Positions 24,443 through 33,550 of a stretch of DNA of 64,000 nucleotides are shown in pieces. The DNA is from Lishizhenia sp965656535 (GTDB lineage Bacteria > Bacteroidota > Bacteroidia > Flavobacteriales_D > Crocinitomicaceae): contig CBFHKX010000006.1 of assembly GCA_965656535.1 (NCBI GenBank), forward strand, positions 111,915-175,914, given 5' to 3'. The notes under the pieces were generated by a model that made no database searches, was not told the origin of the DNA, and saw only the letters and a list, made by a program, of their open reading frames with translations. Numbering within the stretch: position 1 is the first letter of the stretch; each line of letters starts with the position of its first letter. A program made the translations under genes and the position numbers.

Positions 24443-25948
24443 TTATATCAAGCTAACTCCATCCATCTCTTCTGGAGCTTCTATCTTAAATAAATCAAGT
24501 ATCGTTGGAGCTATATCCGCTAATTTCCCATCGTTTATCTGCTTGTGATCCTCATCTAAAAGAACTATCGGAACAGGATTTAAAGAATGTGCTGTATTTG
24601 GTGACCCGTCTGGATTCAAAGCAAAATCTGCATTGCCATGATCTGCAATAATAATAAATGAATAACCTTCTTGTTTACCTGTTTCTATAATTTGGCACAA
24701 CCCTTTATCAACTGTTTCAACAGCTTTCTTTATAGCTTCGTAAACACCTGTATGACCCACCATATCTGGATTCGCAAAATTCAAACAGAAAAAATCAGGT
24801 TTATTTTGTTGTATTTCGTTTATCATTTTTTCCGTAACCTCATAAGCACTCATCTCAGGTTGCAAATCATAAGTAGCAACTTTTGGAGAGTTTATTAGAA
24901 TTCTTTTTTCATTTGAGAACTCCGTTTCTCTACCTCCAGAAAAGAAGAATGTAACATGCGGATACTTTTCAGTTTCTGCAATTCTAACTTGTTTTTTATT
25001 GTGTTTACTTAATACTTCTCCAAGTGTATTTTGTAAATTATCCTTTGTGAAAATCACATTTACATTTTGGAAAGAATCGTCGTAAGAAGTCATTGTATAG
25101 TAATCAATGTCTAAAGGCTTCATACCTTCATTTGAAATTTCTTTTTGTGTTAAAGCGATTGAAATTTCTCTTGGTCTATCTGTTCTAAAATTAAAACAGA
25201 TAACGGTATCGCCATCTTCAATTTTAGCATTTTTAGAGGTCAATAAAGAAGGTTCTATAAATTCATCTGTAACTCCTGACGCATAGGAAGCATCAAACAA
25301 AGCTGCTACATTGGTGTGCTTTTGACCTTTAGCATGCACCATAAGATCATATGCTTTTTTTATTCTTTCCCAGCGGTTATCTCTATCCATTGCAAAGTAT
25401 CTGCCAATAACAGTAGCTATTTCAGCAGTTGAACCTTCTATTTTATTACTTAATTCAATTAAAAATTGCTTACCACTTTTAGGGTCACAATCTCTACCAT
25501 CTGTAAAAGCATGTATAAAAACATTCTCTAATTGATAGGATTTTGCCATGTCGCAAAGAGCATACAAATGCTTTTGAGAACTATGTACACCTCCTTCAGA
25601 AACTAGACCAATAAAATGTACTTTTTTCTTTGTTTTTTTGGCATTAGCAAAAGCTTTTATCAGTTCAGTATTTTCAAAAAAAGTCTTTTCTTGAATCGCC
25701 TTATTAATTCTCGTTAATTCTTGATAAACAATCCTCCCAGCTCCTATGTTAAGGTGTCCTACCTCAGAATTTCCCATTTGACCTTTTGGTAGTCCGACTT
25801 CCTCTCCAAAAGTTGTTAACCTAGCATTTGGGTGATTCGCCAATAAACTATCCATACATGGGGTTTTGGCGTTGTAAATAGCATCTGATTCTGATTTATC
25901 TCCAATACCCCAGCCATCCAGAATAATTAAACCGACTTTCTTAGACAT
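24443..25948 (-). CDS. gpmI: 2,3-bisphosphoglycerate-independent phosphoglycerate mutase
   Basis: The 501-residue protein has the alkaline-phosphatase-fold metal sites: LIILDGWGIGD at the N-terminus, the catalytic Ser in KGQMGNSEVGHLNIGAGRIV, the DGRDCDP motif near residue 153, and the C-terminal ADHGNAD. It interconverts 3- and 2-phosphoglycerate in glycolysis without a bisphosphoglycerate cofactor and needs Mn. Its start overlaps the histidine kinase stop by 8 bases. Confidence 0.97.
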   Translation of the reverse strand: MSKKVGLIILDGWGIGDKSESDAIYNAKTPCMDSLLANHPNARLTTFGEEVGLPKGQMGNSEVGHLNIGAGRIVYQELTRINKAIQEKTFFENTELIKAFANAKKTKKKVHFIGLVSEGGVHSSQKHLYALCDMAKSYQLENVFIHAFTDGRDCDPKSGKQFLIELSNKIEGSTAEIATVIGRYFAMDRDNRWERIKKAYDLMVHAKGQKHTNVAALFDASYASGVTDEFIEPSLLTSKNAKIEDGDTVICFNFRTDRPREISIALTQKEISNEGMKPLDIDYYTMTSYDDSFQNVNVIFTKDNLQNTLGEVLSKHNKKQVRIAETEKYPHVTFFFSGGRETEFSNEKRILINSPKVATYDLQPEMSAYEVTEKMINEIQQNKPDFFCLNFANPDMVGHTGVYEAIKKAVETVDKGLCQIIETGKQEGYSFIIIADHGNADFALNPDGSPNTAHSLNPVPIVLLDEDHKQINDGKLADIAPTILDLFKIEAPEEMDGVSLI

Positions 25949-26834
25949 TTTCTAGAACAATTTTAAAACACGCTCCATTTGGCTCGTTATTTTGATAAGA
26001 TATTCTACCATTATGAATTTTAACAAGCTCTGAAACGATGTACAAACCGAGGCCTGTGCCCTTTTCGGTTCTTGTTTCTTCGTTTCCAGCTCTATAAAAT
26101 TTCTTAAATATTTGCTTTTGATCTTCTTTCAATATACCTGGTCCTTGGTCGCAAACTGAGATTTGCAAACTTCTATCTATTAGTGAAAAGGACAAATTAA
26201 TTCCGTTTCCTTTGGCATATTTCAAAGCATTTTCCAGCAAATTAACAATCATGATTTCGATAAGTACTTTGTCAACCTTTACCTTTTCGCGTACTTTATT
26301 TACAACAGAAATATCGCAACGTTGTTTGCTCCATTTTTGAACCAGATCTTCAGCAAATTCTGCTATATTTTCATCTGAAACATTTAGTTGTAAAACCCGA
26401 TTATCTAGTTGTGTAGCTGTTAGAATATTCTCTATCATCTCTTGTAATCGCTTATTTTCTCCTAAGGCAGACTTCAATAATTCTTCTCTTTTCTCATTTG
26501 GCAAATTAGCACGTTTGAGTATAGTTTGAAGGTAAAGTCTATTAGACGCTATCGGTGTTTTTAATTCGTGCGTTACAGAGAGTAAAAAATTACTTTGTTG
26601 TTGAGATAGATCGAGTTCTTTTTTAATGGATCGTCTGATTCTCCAAAGTCCAAAAATAAGTAAAGCCAGAAAAACGGATCCTTCTCCAACGACCATCCAG
26701 GTTCTGTTTTGAGAACCTGGCTCATTCTTTTGAAGTTCATGCGATAAGTCTATCAAATGATAGCCCCACCAAGAAAACTGCAAAACTACATACGCACCTA
26801 AAAGATAGAAGAATAATGTAGTTTGCTTTTTCAT
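25941..26834 (-). CDS. Membrane sensor histidine kinase
   Basis: The 297-residue protein has two membrane helices (about residues 7-26 and 49-65) around a very short periplasmic loop, a HisKA domain with His89 in SVTHELKTPIASNRL, and a HATPase domain with N box IMIVNLLENALKYAKG, G1 VCDQGPGI and G2 GTGLGLYIV. The small sensor loop suggests sensing in or near the membrane. No response regulator is adjacent, so it is an orphan kinase here. It lies 6 bases after the PurF-like gene and overlaps gpmI by 8 bases, an odd operon for a kinase. Confidence 0.92.
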   Translation of the reverse strand: MKKQTTLFFYLLGAYVVLQFSWWGYHLIDLSHELQKNEPGSQNRTWMVVGEGSVFLALLIFGLWRIRRSIKKELDLSQQQSNFLLSVTHELKTPIASNRLYLQTILKRANLPNEKREELLKSALGENKRLQEMIENILTATQLDNRVLQLNVSDENIAEFAEDLVQKWSKQRCDISVVNKVREKVKVDKVLIEIMIVNLLENALKYAKGNGINLSFSLIDRSLQISVCDQGPGILKEDQKQIFKKFYRAGNEETRTEKGTGLGLYIVSELVKIHNGRISYQNNEPNGACFKIVLENV

Positions 26835-26840
26835 ATTTAA

Positions 26841-28742
26841 TTAATAGGCTCGTTTATCGTTACCTTCTACAAAGTTAATAAATGCTTTATTCACCACTTT
26901 ATTCCCACCGGGAGTTGGGTAATTTCCTGTAAAATACCAATCACCTAAGTTTTCTGGACAAGCCTTGTGTAAATTCTCTATCGACTGATAAATGATTTCA
27001 ACTTCAGCTTTGATTGTCTTAGGTGTTAACAGTTCAGAGATTTTAGCTGAAATTTCTTCTGGTGTAAAAGGTTTGTATATCTCTTTTACATAATTTTTTA
27101 TCTGTTCTTTTGGTATAAATTCTTGCTCTTTACATTTCTTGTAAACATCCTCAATGATATGTTCAAGACCCTTATCTTTAAGTAAAGAAATGGCAGCTTC
27201 AAAAGCAATAAAGTCTTTCATCCTTGCCATATCTATTCCGTAGCAATCAGGAAAACGAATTTGAGGTGCAGAAGAAACAACCACAATCTTTTTGGGTTCT
27301 AATCTATCTAAAATCCTCAGAATACTCTGTTTTAAAGTTGTTCCCCTTACTATAGAGTCATCTATTACTACTAAATTATCTTTTCCACGAACAACAGAGC
27401 CATATGTAATATCGTACACATGAGCAACCATATCATCTCTGGCGTCATCTTGGGTAATAAATGTTCTCAGCTTAGCATCTTTAATCGCTATTTTTTCAAT
27501 ACGCGCTCTTCGATTTAGAATAGCTGAAAGCTTGTCATCAGTAAAATCTTTGCCTAACGCTTTAATCGCATCAAACTTTTCTTGATTTACGTAATCTTCT
27601 AATCCTTTAATCATACCATAGAAAGACGTTTCTGCTGTATTCGGTATAAATGAAAAAACAGAATTGTCTAGATCATAATTAACTGCTTTTACGACCTCAG
27701 GTACAATTAAGTCTCCAAGCTTTTTACGTTCTTTATAAATATCATAATCGTTTCCTCTAGAAAAATAAATGCGTTCAAAAGAACACGCTTGTCTTTCTCT
27801 TGGCTCGTTGATTAAAACTTCATTTACCGAACCATTTTTCTTTACGATTAGGGCATGTCCAGGTGTTAATTCCTGAATATCTGACTGCTTTAGATTAAAT
27901 GCTGTTTGAATAACTGGTCTTTCAGAAGCAACTACACATACTTCATCATCTTCGTACCAAAAAGCTGGCCTAATACCAGAAGGATCTCTTAGAACAAAGG
28001 CATCTCCATGACCAAGTAGACCAGACATAGCGTATCCGCCATCCCAATCTGAAGAAGCTTTTTTTAGGATTTTCTCTAAATCAATTTTCTCAGCAATACG
28101 CTTATATATTTCAGGCTTAGAATATCCTTGCGCTTTATATTGTTGATACATCTCGTCGTTCTCCTCGTCTAAGAAATGTCCTATCTTTTCTAGAACAGTA
28201 ACCGTATCAGATTTTTCTTTGGGATGCTGACCTATTCCTTTTAAAACATCAAATAATTCATCAACGTTTGTAAGATTAAAGTTTCCTGCAACCACTAGGT
28301 TTCTTGTTATCCAATTATTTTGTCTAAGGAATGGATGACAACTCTCAATAGAATTTCGTCCAAAAGTTCCATAACGTAAATGACCTAAAAACAACTCACC
28401 AGTAAACCCTGCGTTTCTTTTTAAATAACCTACATCATTTAGTTTTTCTGGGTTCGTTTCTTCTATTTCTTGAAAACGTTTATTGATAGATGAAAAAATA
28501 TCTTGGATGGGCTTAGGGTCTGTAGAACGCACCCTAGAAATATATCTTTCTCCTGGATCCATATCTAACTTAATGTTGGCAACACCCGCTCCGTCTTGTC
28601 CACGGTTATGCTGTTTTTCCATTAATAGATAAAGTTTGTTTATTCCGTAGAAAGCTGTTCCGTATTTTTCAAGATAGAACTCTAGGGGTTTTTTTAGTCT
28701 TAAAAGTGCAATTCCACACTCGTGTTTTATAGCATCACTCAT
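26841..28742 (-). CDS. purF: Amidophosphoribosyltransferase-like protein (long PurF form)
   Basis: The 633-residue protein has a class II glutamine amidotransferase domain whose candidate N-terminal nucleophile is Cys9 (HECGIALLRL; it would need an 8-residue propeptide removed), LLMEKQHNRGQDGAGV, LGHLRYGTFG, and a phosphoribosyltransferase domain with the PRPP motif VVIDDSIVRGTTL. PurF makes phosphoribosylamine, the first step of purine synthesis. The protein is longer than typical PurF (around 500 residues), with an extra C-terminal region; a long form is common in Bacteroidetes, sometimes beside a standard PurF. Whether it is the main purine enzyme cannot be told. Confidence 0.88.
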   Translation of the reverse strand: MSDAIKHECGIALLRLKKPLEFYLEKYGTAFYGINKLYLLMEKQHNRGQDGAGVANIKLDMDPGERYISRVRSTDPKPIQDIFSSINKRFQEIEETNPEKLNDVGYLKRNAGFTGELFLGHLRYGTFGRNSIESCHPFLRQNNWITRNLVVAGNFNLTNVDELFDVLKGIGQHPKEKSDTVTVLEKIGHFLDEENDEMYQQYKAQGYSKPEIYKRIAEKIDLEKILKKASSDWDGGYAMSGLLGHGDAFVLRDPSGIRPAFWYEDDEVCVVASERPVIQTAFNLKQSDIQELTPGHALIVKKNGSVNEVLINEPRERQACSFERIYFSRGNDYDIYKERKKLGDLIVPEVVKAVNYDLDNSVFSFIPNTAETSFYGMIKGLEDYVNQEKFDAIKALGKDFTDDKLSAILNRRARIEKIAIKDAKLRTFITQDDARDDMVAHVYDITYGSVVRGKDNLVVIDDSIVRGTTLKQSILRILDRLEPKKIVVVSSAPQIRFPDCYGIDMARMKDFIAFEAAISLLKDKGLEHIIEDVYKKCKEQEFIPKEQIKNYVKEIYKPFTPEEISAKISELLTPKTIKAEVEIIYQSIENLHKACPENLGDWYFTGNYPTPGGNKVVNKAFINFVEGNDKRAY

Positions 28743-28766
28743 CGTTGGTACGAGATATTTTTATTA

Positions 28767-28794
28767 CAAATTTAACCTTTAATTTTAGAAGCAA
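28767..28794 (-). promoter_or_regulatory. Promoter of the PurF-like gene
   Basis: On the minus strand TTG (28794-28792) is followed by 17 bases and TAAATTTG (28774-28767), a full -33/-7 match, 24 bases upstream of the ATG at 28742. Confidence 0.6.
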
Positions 28795-28940
28795 AATGAC
28801 ATTTGGTAAGACATTTGCTATAAACTTCTAAAATTAGGCAACTTTAAATGAAAAAAACAGTTATTAATTAAAGATAAAACGGATGATGTCATAGATTAAT
28901 TCGTTTGGTTGACTCACAAATACATTGTAAATTTAAGTCA

Positions 28941-31900
28941 TTGATTAAAAAGACGCTATACATATTTTTATTACTAGTCTCTTTCATGAGTTTTACTCAA
29001 GAAGTATGGCTGCATCCTAACAAAGGACAATGGGAGGAAAAAATCTTGTATAAAGTTGATATGAACGCTGGAGCCATGTTTATAGAAAAAGATGGATTTG
29101 CTTATCATTTAAATAATTATTCGGATTTACACAATCACTCAGAGGAAAATCATAAACACCATCATGTAAATGATCATGCCGAGGAAAAAATCCAGAATTT
29201 TGGACTAAAATCTAAATTTCTAAATAGCAATTGGCAAGGAGAGTTAAAAGTATCTGACTCTTCCACTTTTTACAGAAATTATATTTTGGGGTCTGATTCT
29301 ACAAAATGGAAAGGAAATATACACAGTTACAATAAAGTTGAATTTTTAGAATTTTACCCCAACATAGACTTAATAATAGAGGGAACCAAAGCCCTTAAAT
29401 ATAGTTTTAGAGTAAAGCCAGGTGCAGATATATCTCAAATTAAAATTCAATACGACGGTCAAAACAGCATCAAATTAGACAAAGGAGGAAACCTTAAAGT
29501 TCACACAGATTTAGGAATCTTAACAGAAAGCAAACCGTATTCATATCAAATAGAAAGAGATAAAGAAATAGAGAGTTCCTTTATTCTAGAAAATGGAATC
29601 CTTAGATTTGATATACCGAACGCACCAATAAATGGAACTTATGTTATAGATCCTGAAATAACTTTTTCTACTTTCTCAGGTTCTACAGCAGATAACTGGG
29701 GATATACTGCAACACCAGATCAAAACGCTAATTTGTTTGGCGGAGGAATCGTAGCAGGATCTGGGTATCCTCTTACTACAGGACCTTATGACGGCACATT
29801 CAACGGTGGAGAAGGACAATATCCATGGGATGTTGCCATTACAAAATTCAATGCACAAGGAAGTGCTTTAATTTATAGTACTTATTTTGGAGGCGCAGGA
29901 AACGAAACACCCAACTCAATCATTGCTAATGACGCAGGAGAACTTTTTATTTTTGGCGTTACTTCTAGTCCAAACCTTCCGGTAACAGCAGGTGCCTTTC
30001 AAACCGTTTTTAATGGCGGTCAGTTTACAAACGAAAATTTTGTTCCCCTCAGCGGTAGTGATTTATATTTGGCAAGACTAAGTGCTGATGGATCTAATTT
30101 ACTCGCTTCTACCTTCATTGGAGGTTCGGGAGTGGACGGAGTTAATATTGGAAGCTTAGCGTATAATTATGGTGATCAATACAGAGGGGAAGTAACGCTT
30201 GATAATTCAGGAAATGTTTATTTCTCTTCAACTACGCAGTCATCAAATTTCCCAACTGCGGGCAGCCAGTCAGACAATACACTATCTGGAGGTCAAGATG
30301 CAGTAATAGGTAAATTTAACCCTGCATTAAGCAATTTAAACTGGTGCACCTACTTTGGAGGATCTGGAATAGAAACTGGAAATGCGCTGCAAGTTTCAAA
30401 TACAGGAAATGTTTATGTAACTGGTGGAACAACGTCAAACTCATTAGGTGTAAGTACTGGATTAGACCTAACATATAACGGAGGTATTGATGGATACTTA
30501 ATAGAATTAGACGGAAACACCGCCAACCTATTAGCTGGAACATACATAGGTACTCCTAACTACGATCAAGGATATTTTGTTCAAGTAGATTTAGACAACA
30601 AGCCTTATGTCTATGGTCAAACCGACGGAAATATGGCAATTACTCCGGGCAAATTTGGAGTTGCAAATAGTGGACAATTCATAAAAAAATTCAATGAAAC
30701 GCTAACGGCAGAAGAATGGACAACTTTAATAGGTGCTGGATCGGGAGCTCCAGAAATCTCTCCGACTGCCTTCTTGGTATCTGATTGTTATACCATTTAT
30801 ATAGCAGGATGGGGAGGAAATACAAATAGTGGTTCAGTTCCTTCTAGCACCACAAACGGTTTTCCGGTTACTCTTGATGCTTTTCAATCAACTACCAATG
30901 GCAGTAATTTCTATATTGCCGTTCTAGGAACGGACGCAACAAATTTAGATTATGCAACATTTATGGGAGGTACAAATAGCCCTTCTAACCACGTAGACGG
31001 CGGAACAAGTCGTTTCGATAAAAAGGGAAGAATATATCATGCTGTTTGTGGAAGTTGTGGATCAGCAACAGATGGCTTTACTACAACGTTGGGAGCATTT
31101 TCCAATACTGACAATAGTAACAACTGTAATATGGCATGCTTTAAGTTTGATTTAAGTAATATAGAATCTACTATTGGCACTGTTGCCCCACTAATTTGCC
31201 TACCGAACTCTGTTACATTTCCCAATAATTCGCAAAATGGAAATACCTTTTTCTGGGATTTTGGAGATAATAATTTTAGTACAGCTTTTAGTCCGACACA
31301 TGACTATGCAGGACCAGGAAATTATACCGTTACTCTTGTTGTGGGCGATAGCTTAAATTGCTTCGAGAATGACACTACAACCTTTGATATAGTAATTGAC
31401 ATATTTGAAGGAGGAGTTGTAACTCCACCTACTCCAATTTGCCCCGGAGAGTCATACCAGTTAGAAGCATTTGGGGGTGCGACATATGAGTGGTTTCCTG
31501 CTCAATTTTTAGATGACGCAAATTCACCAACTCCTACCGCAAACATCACTCAACCCACTAATTTCACCGTAATTGTTTCGGACGTCTGTGGTGCAGATAC
31601 ATTAGATGCTTTTTTAGATGTTTACGGTGGAAACATAGAAACAATTGGTGATACTTCTATTTGCTTTGGAGAAGAAATTACAGTTTGGGCAACTGGAGGA
31701 GGGACATACGCTTGGAGTCCGCCAAATGGTTTACAAGCAACGAACTTAGATACCACAACTGCTTCTCCAGACGCTACTACAACTTACGAAATCCTAGTAA
31801 CTACTCCTGAAGGATGCGAAATAAACGAATCTTTTACTATCGAGGTATTCTTCGATGTACCTAATCCTATGATTGATGATACGTTAAAACTGTGTAAGTT

Positions 31901-32810
31901 TTCTTCGGCAGAGATTACCGCTAGCGGAGCAGTTAATTATACTTGGAGTCCGCCAACAGGATTAAATACAACCGTTGGAAGTACAGTAATAACCAATACT
32001 ATAAATGACATTACATATTATGTGGATTTCACAAATCCATGTGGAACTGTTCCGGACTCTACATATATTGAAGTGATTGAAGTAGACGCAAGGGCAGGAA
32101 ACGATACTATCGTATGCCCAAGAGAGCCCGCTGAGGTCTGGGCTTCAGGAGGAATAAGTTACATGTGGTTTCCTAGTGCATTTGTAAGTAATTTCAATTC
32201 CGACTCAACAATTGTACAGCCCAACTACCCTACCAACTTTGGTGTTGAGGTGACTGATATTAATGGATGTAAGGACACTGCATTTGTATTAATAGATCAT
32301 TTCCCTGAACCATTTGTTCAAGCCAATGGTGACTATTACGGTTTCACGGGAGATGAAATACAGCTAAATGCCGTTTCAAATGTAACAGGTTCTTTTACAT
32401 GGTCTCCCACAGAGTTTTTAAGTTGCGTAAATTGCAGTGCACCTATAGCTACACCACTTAATAGCATAAATTATATCGTTTATTTTGTTGATCAAAATGG
32501 ATGTAAAGACAATGATACCACGTCTATCTTTTTTGAAGGTTTGGTTTATGTGCCAAATACTTTTACGCCAGATGCCAACGAATTTAACCCGAGATTTTCA
32601 GTTAAAGGAGGGAATATTAAAACCTTTGAAATGCAAATTTTCAATCGATGGGGAGAATTAATCTATGAATTTTCAGATTTCTTTGATTCTTGGGATGGAA
32701 CATATAAAGGTTTACCTTGTAAAGATGGAACATACGTTTGGAAAATGAACTATACCGATATCGAAGGAAATCAAGTTCAAAAGGTGGGTCATGTTAATTT
32801 GCTTAGATAA
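28941..32810 (+). CDS. Large secreted DUF7948/SBBP-propeller/PKD protein with T9SS type B sorting tail
   Basis: From TTG 28941 the protein has 1289 residues. This start gives a clean signal peptide (LIKKTLYIFLLLVSFMSFTQ in the translation); an earlier TTG at 28905 would add 12 residues. Then come a DUF7948 domain (EVWLHPNKGQWEEKILYKVD, with a His-rich loop HNHSEENHKHHH), SBBP-like propeller repeats (ALIYSTYFGGAGNE, NLLASTFIGGSGVD, LNWCTYFGGSGIET), a PKD domain (FFWDFGDNNFSTAF), several Ig-like repeats ending in a Trp-Ser/Phe-Pro motif (YAWSPPNGL, YTWSPPTGL, YMWFPSAFV), and a type B tail (VPNTFTPDANEFNPRF, FNRWGELIYEF). It is probably a surface-exposed adhesin or gliding-related protein. No ATG start is available. 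Confidence 0.88.
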   Translation: MIKKTLYIFLLLVSFMSFTQEVWLHPNKGQWEEKILYKVDMNAGAMFIEKDGFAYHLNNYSDLHNHSEENHKHHHVNDHAEEKIQNFGLKSKFLNSNWQGELKVSDSSTFYRNYILGSDSTKWKGNIHSYNKVEFLEFYPNIDLIIEGTKALKYSFRVKPGADISQIKIQYDGQNSIKLDKGGNLKVHTDLGILTESKPYSYQIERDKEIESSFILENGILRFDIPNAPINGTYVIDPEITFSTFSGSTADNWGYTATPDQNANLFGGGIVAGSGYPLTTGPYDGTFNGGEGQYPWDVAITKFNAQGSALIYSTYFGGAGNETPNSIIANDAGELFIFGVTSSPNLPVTAGAFQTVFNGGQFTNENFVPLSGSDLYLARLSADGSNLLASTFIGGSGVDGVNIGSLAYNYGDQYRGEVTLDNSGNVYFSSTTQSSNFPTAGSQSDNTLSGGQDAVIGKFNPALSNLNWCTYFGGSGIETGNALQVSNTGNVYVTGGTTSNSLGVSTGLDLTYNGGIDGYLIELDGNTANLLAGTYIGTPNYDQGYFVQVDLDNKPYVYGQTDGNMAITPGKFGVANSGQFIKKFNETLTAEEWTTLIGAGSGAPEISPTAFLVSDCYTIYIAGWGGNTNSGSVPSSTTNGFPVTLDAFQSTTNGSNFYIAVLGTDATNLDYATFMGGTNSPSNHVDGGTSRFDKKGRIYHAVCGSCGSATDGFTTTLGAFSNTDNSNNCNMACFKFDLSNIESTIGTVAPLICLPNSVTFPNNSQNGNTFFWDFGDNNFSTAFSPTHDYAGPGNYTVTLVVGDSLNCFENDTTTFDIVIDIFEGGVVTPPTPICPGESYQLEAFGGATYEWFPAQFLDDANSPTPTANITQPTNFTVIVSDVCGADTLDAFLDVYGGNIETIGDTSICFGEEITVWATGGGTYAWSPPNGLQATNLDTTTASPDATTTYEILVTTPEGCEINESFTIEVFFDVPNPMIDDTLKLCKFSSAEITASGAVNYTWSPPTGLNTTVGSTVITNTINDITYYVDFTNPCGTVPDSTYIEVIEVDARAGNDTIVCPREPAEVWASGGISYMWFPSAFVSNFNSDSTIVQPNYPTNFGVEVTDINGCKDTAFVLIDHFPEPFVQANGDYYGFTGDEIQLNAVSNVTGSFTWSPTEFLSCVNCSAPIATPLNSINYIVYFVDQNGCKDNDTTSIFFEGLVYVPNTFTPDANEFNPRFSVKGGNIKTFEMQIFNRWGELIYEFSDFFDSWDGTYKGLPCKDGTYVWKMNYTDIEGNQVQKVGHVNLLR

Positions 32811-32876
32811 AAAAGGAGTATAAAGACTAACAAAAATTAAGTCTGACTATTTTTAACCATGCAATTAAAAGAGCCT

Positions 32877-32908
32877 AAAAAAAGCGCAACTCTTAATTGA
32901 ACTGCGCT
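32877..32908 (-). terminator. Terminator after haaO
   Basis: AGCGCA (32883-32888) pairs with TGCGCT (32903-32908) over a 14-base loop. On the minus strand the stem is followed by seven T residues (complement of 32877-32883). Confidence 0.65.
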
Positions 32909-32931
32909 CATCTATAATATAATCCTTTTAT

Positions 32932-33456
32932 TTAAACGAATCGTTCGTCTACTTCCATTACTGTTCCGCAATCAGAGCACGTTCTATTCTGCTCAGAGCC
33001 ATAAAATTCTCTAAAGCGAGGTAAGAAGTCATCTTCAATGTTATTTAAATTAAACTTGTATTCTTTTAACTGATTGTTGCAGTTATCGCAAAACCACATT
33101 AATCCATCAATCAAATCCGTACCTGTTCTCACTTTTTCAATAACTAGACCCACAGAGTTTGCCGGACGAATTGGAGAATGCGGAATATTACCGGGTAATA
33201 AGAATATTTCACCTTCTTTTATATGAATATCACGTACTTTTCCATCTTCTTGTACTTTGACAAGAATATCACCTTCAATTTGAATAAACAACTCTTCCGA
33301 TTCATTATAATGGTAGTCTTTACGGGCATTTGGACCACCGACTATCATAACAATAAAATCTCCAGCTTCTACATAAAGGTTCTTGTTACTTACTGGAGGT
33401 TTTAAAAGATCTCTATTGTCTTCTATCCACTTAAACAAATTAAAAGGAAGCTTCAT
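32932..33456 (-). CDS. haaO: 3-hydroxyanthranilate 3,4-dioxygenase
   Basis: The 174-residue cupin has the metal-binding segment NARKDYHYNESEELFIQIEG (His and Glu ligands), the second cupin motif FLLPGNIPHSPIRP and the active-site residues around VGLVIEKVR. The C-terminus carries two Cys pairs (CDNC and CSDC), the rubredoxin-like iron site of the bacterial type. The enzyme opens 3-hydroxyanthranilate in the kynurenine route from tryptophan to NAD. No other kynurenine genes are nearby, so the pathway is dispersed. Confidence 0.95.
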   Translation of the reverse strand: MKLPFNLFKWIEDNRDLLKPPVSNKNLYVEAGDFIVMIVGGPNARKDYHYNESEELFIQIEGDILVKVQEDGKVRDIHIKEGEIFLLPGNIPHSPIRPANSVGLVIEKVRTGTDLIDGLMWFCDNCNNQLKEYKFNLNNIEDDFLPRFREFYGSEQNRTCSDCGTVMEVDERFV

Positions 33457-33502
33457 AAATAATTTTTTGATAAAGTTAAGTATTAAATAAAAAACTGCAT
33501 AA

Positions 33503-33534
33503 AAAAAAGGCTGGTATTACTACCAGCCTTTTTT
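33503..33534 (-). terminator. Terminator after type A cargo protein copy 1
   Basis: GGCTGGTA (33509-33516) pairs with TACCAGCC (33521-33528) around TTAC, extended by A/T pairs. The A run 33501-33508 is the T tail on the minus strand. Confidence 0.88.
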
Positions 33535-33550
33535 AAATAATGCTTACCTA

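Noticed and set aside
28883..28894. A short ATG frame upstream of the DUF7948 gene
   Set aside because: It codes for only three residues before a stop and has no coding signal; the signal peptide fits the TTG at 28941.
32824..32844. AGACT/AGTCT hairpin as terminator for the DUF7948 gene
   Set aside because: The stem is only five pairs with a loose loop, so it is too weak to list as a feature.
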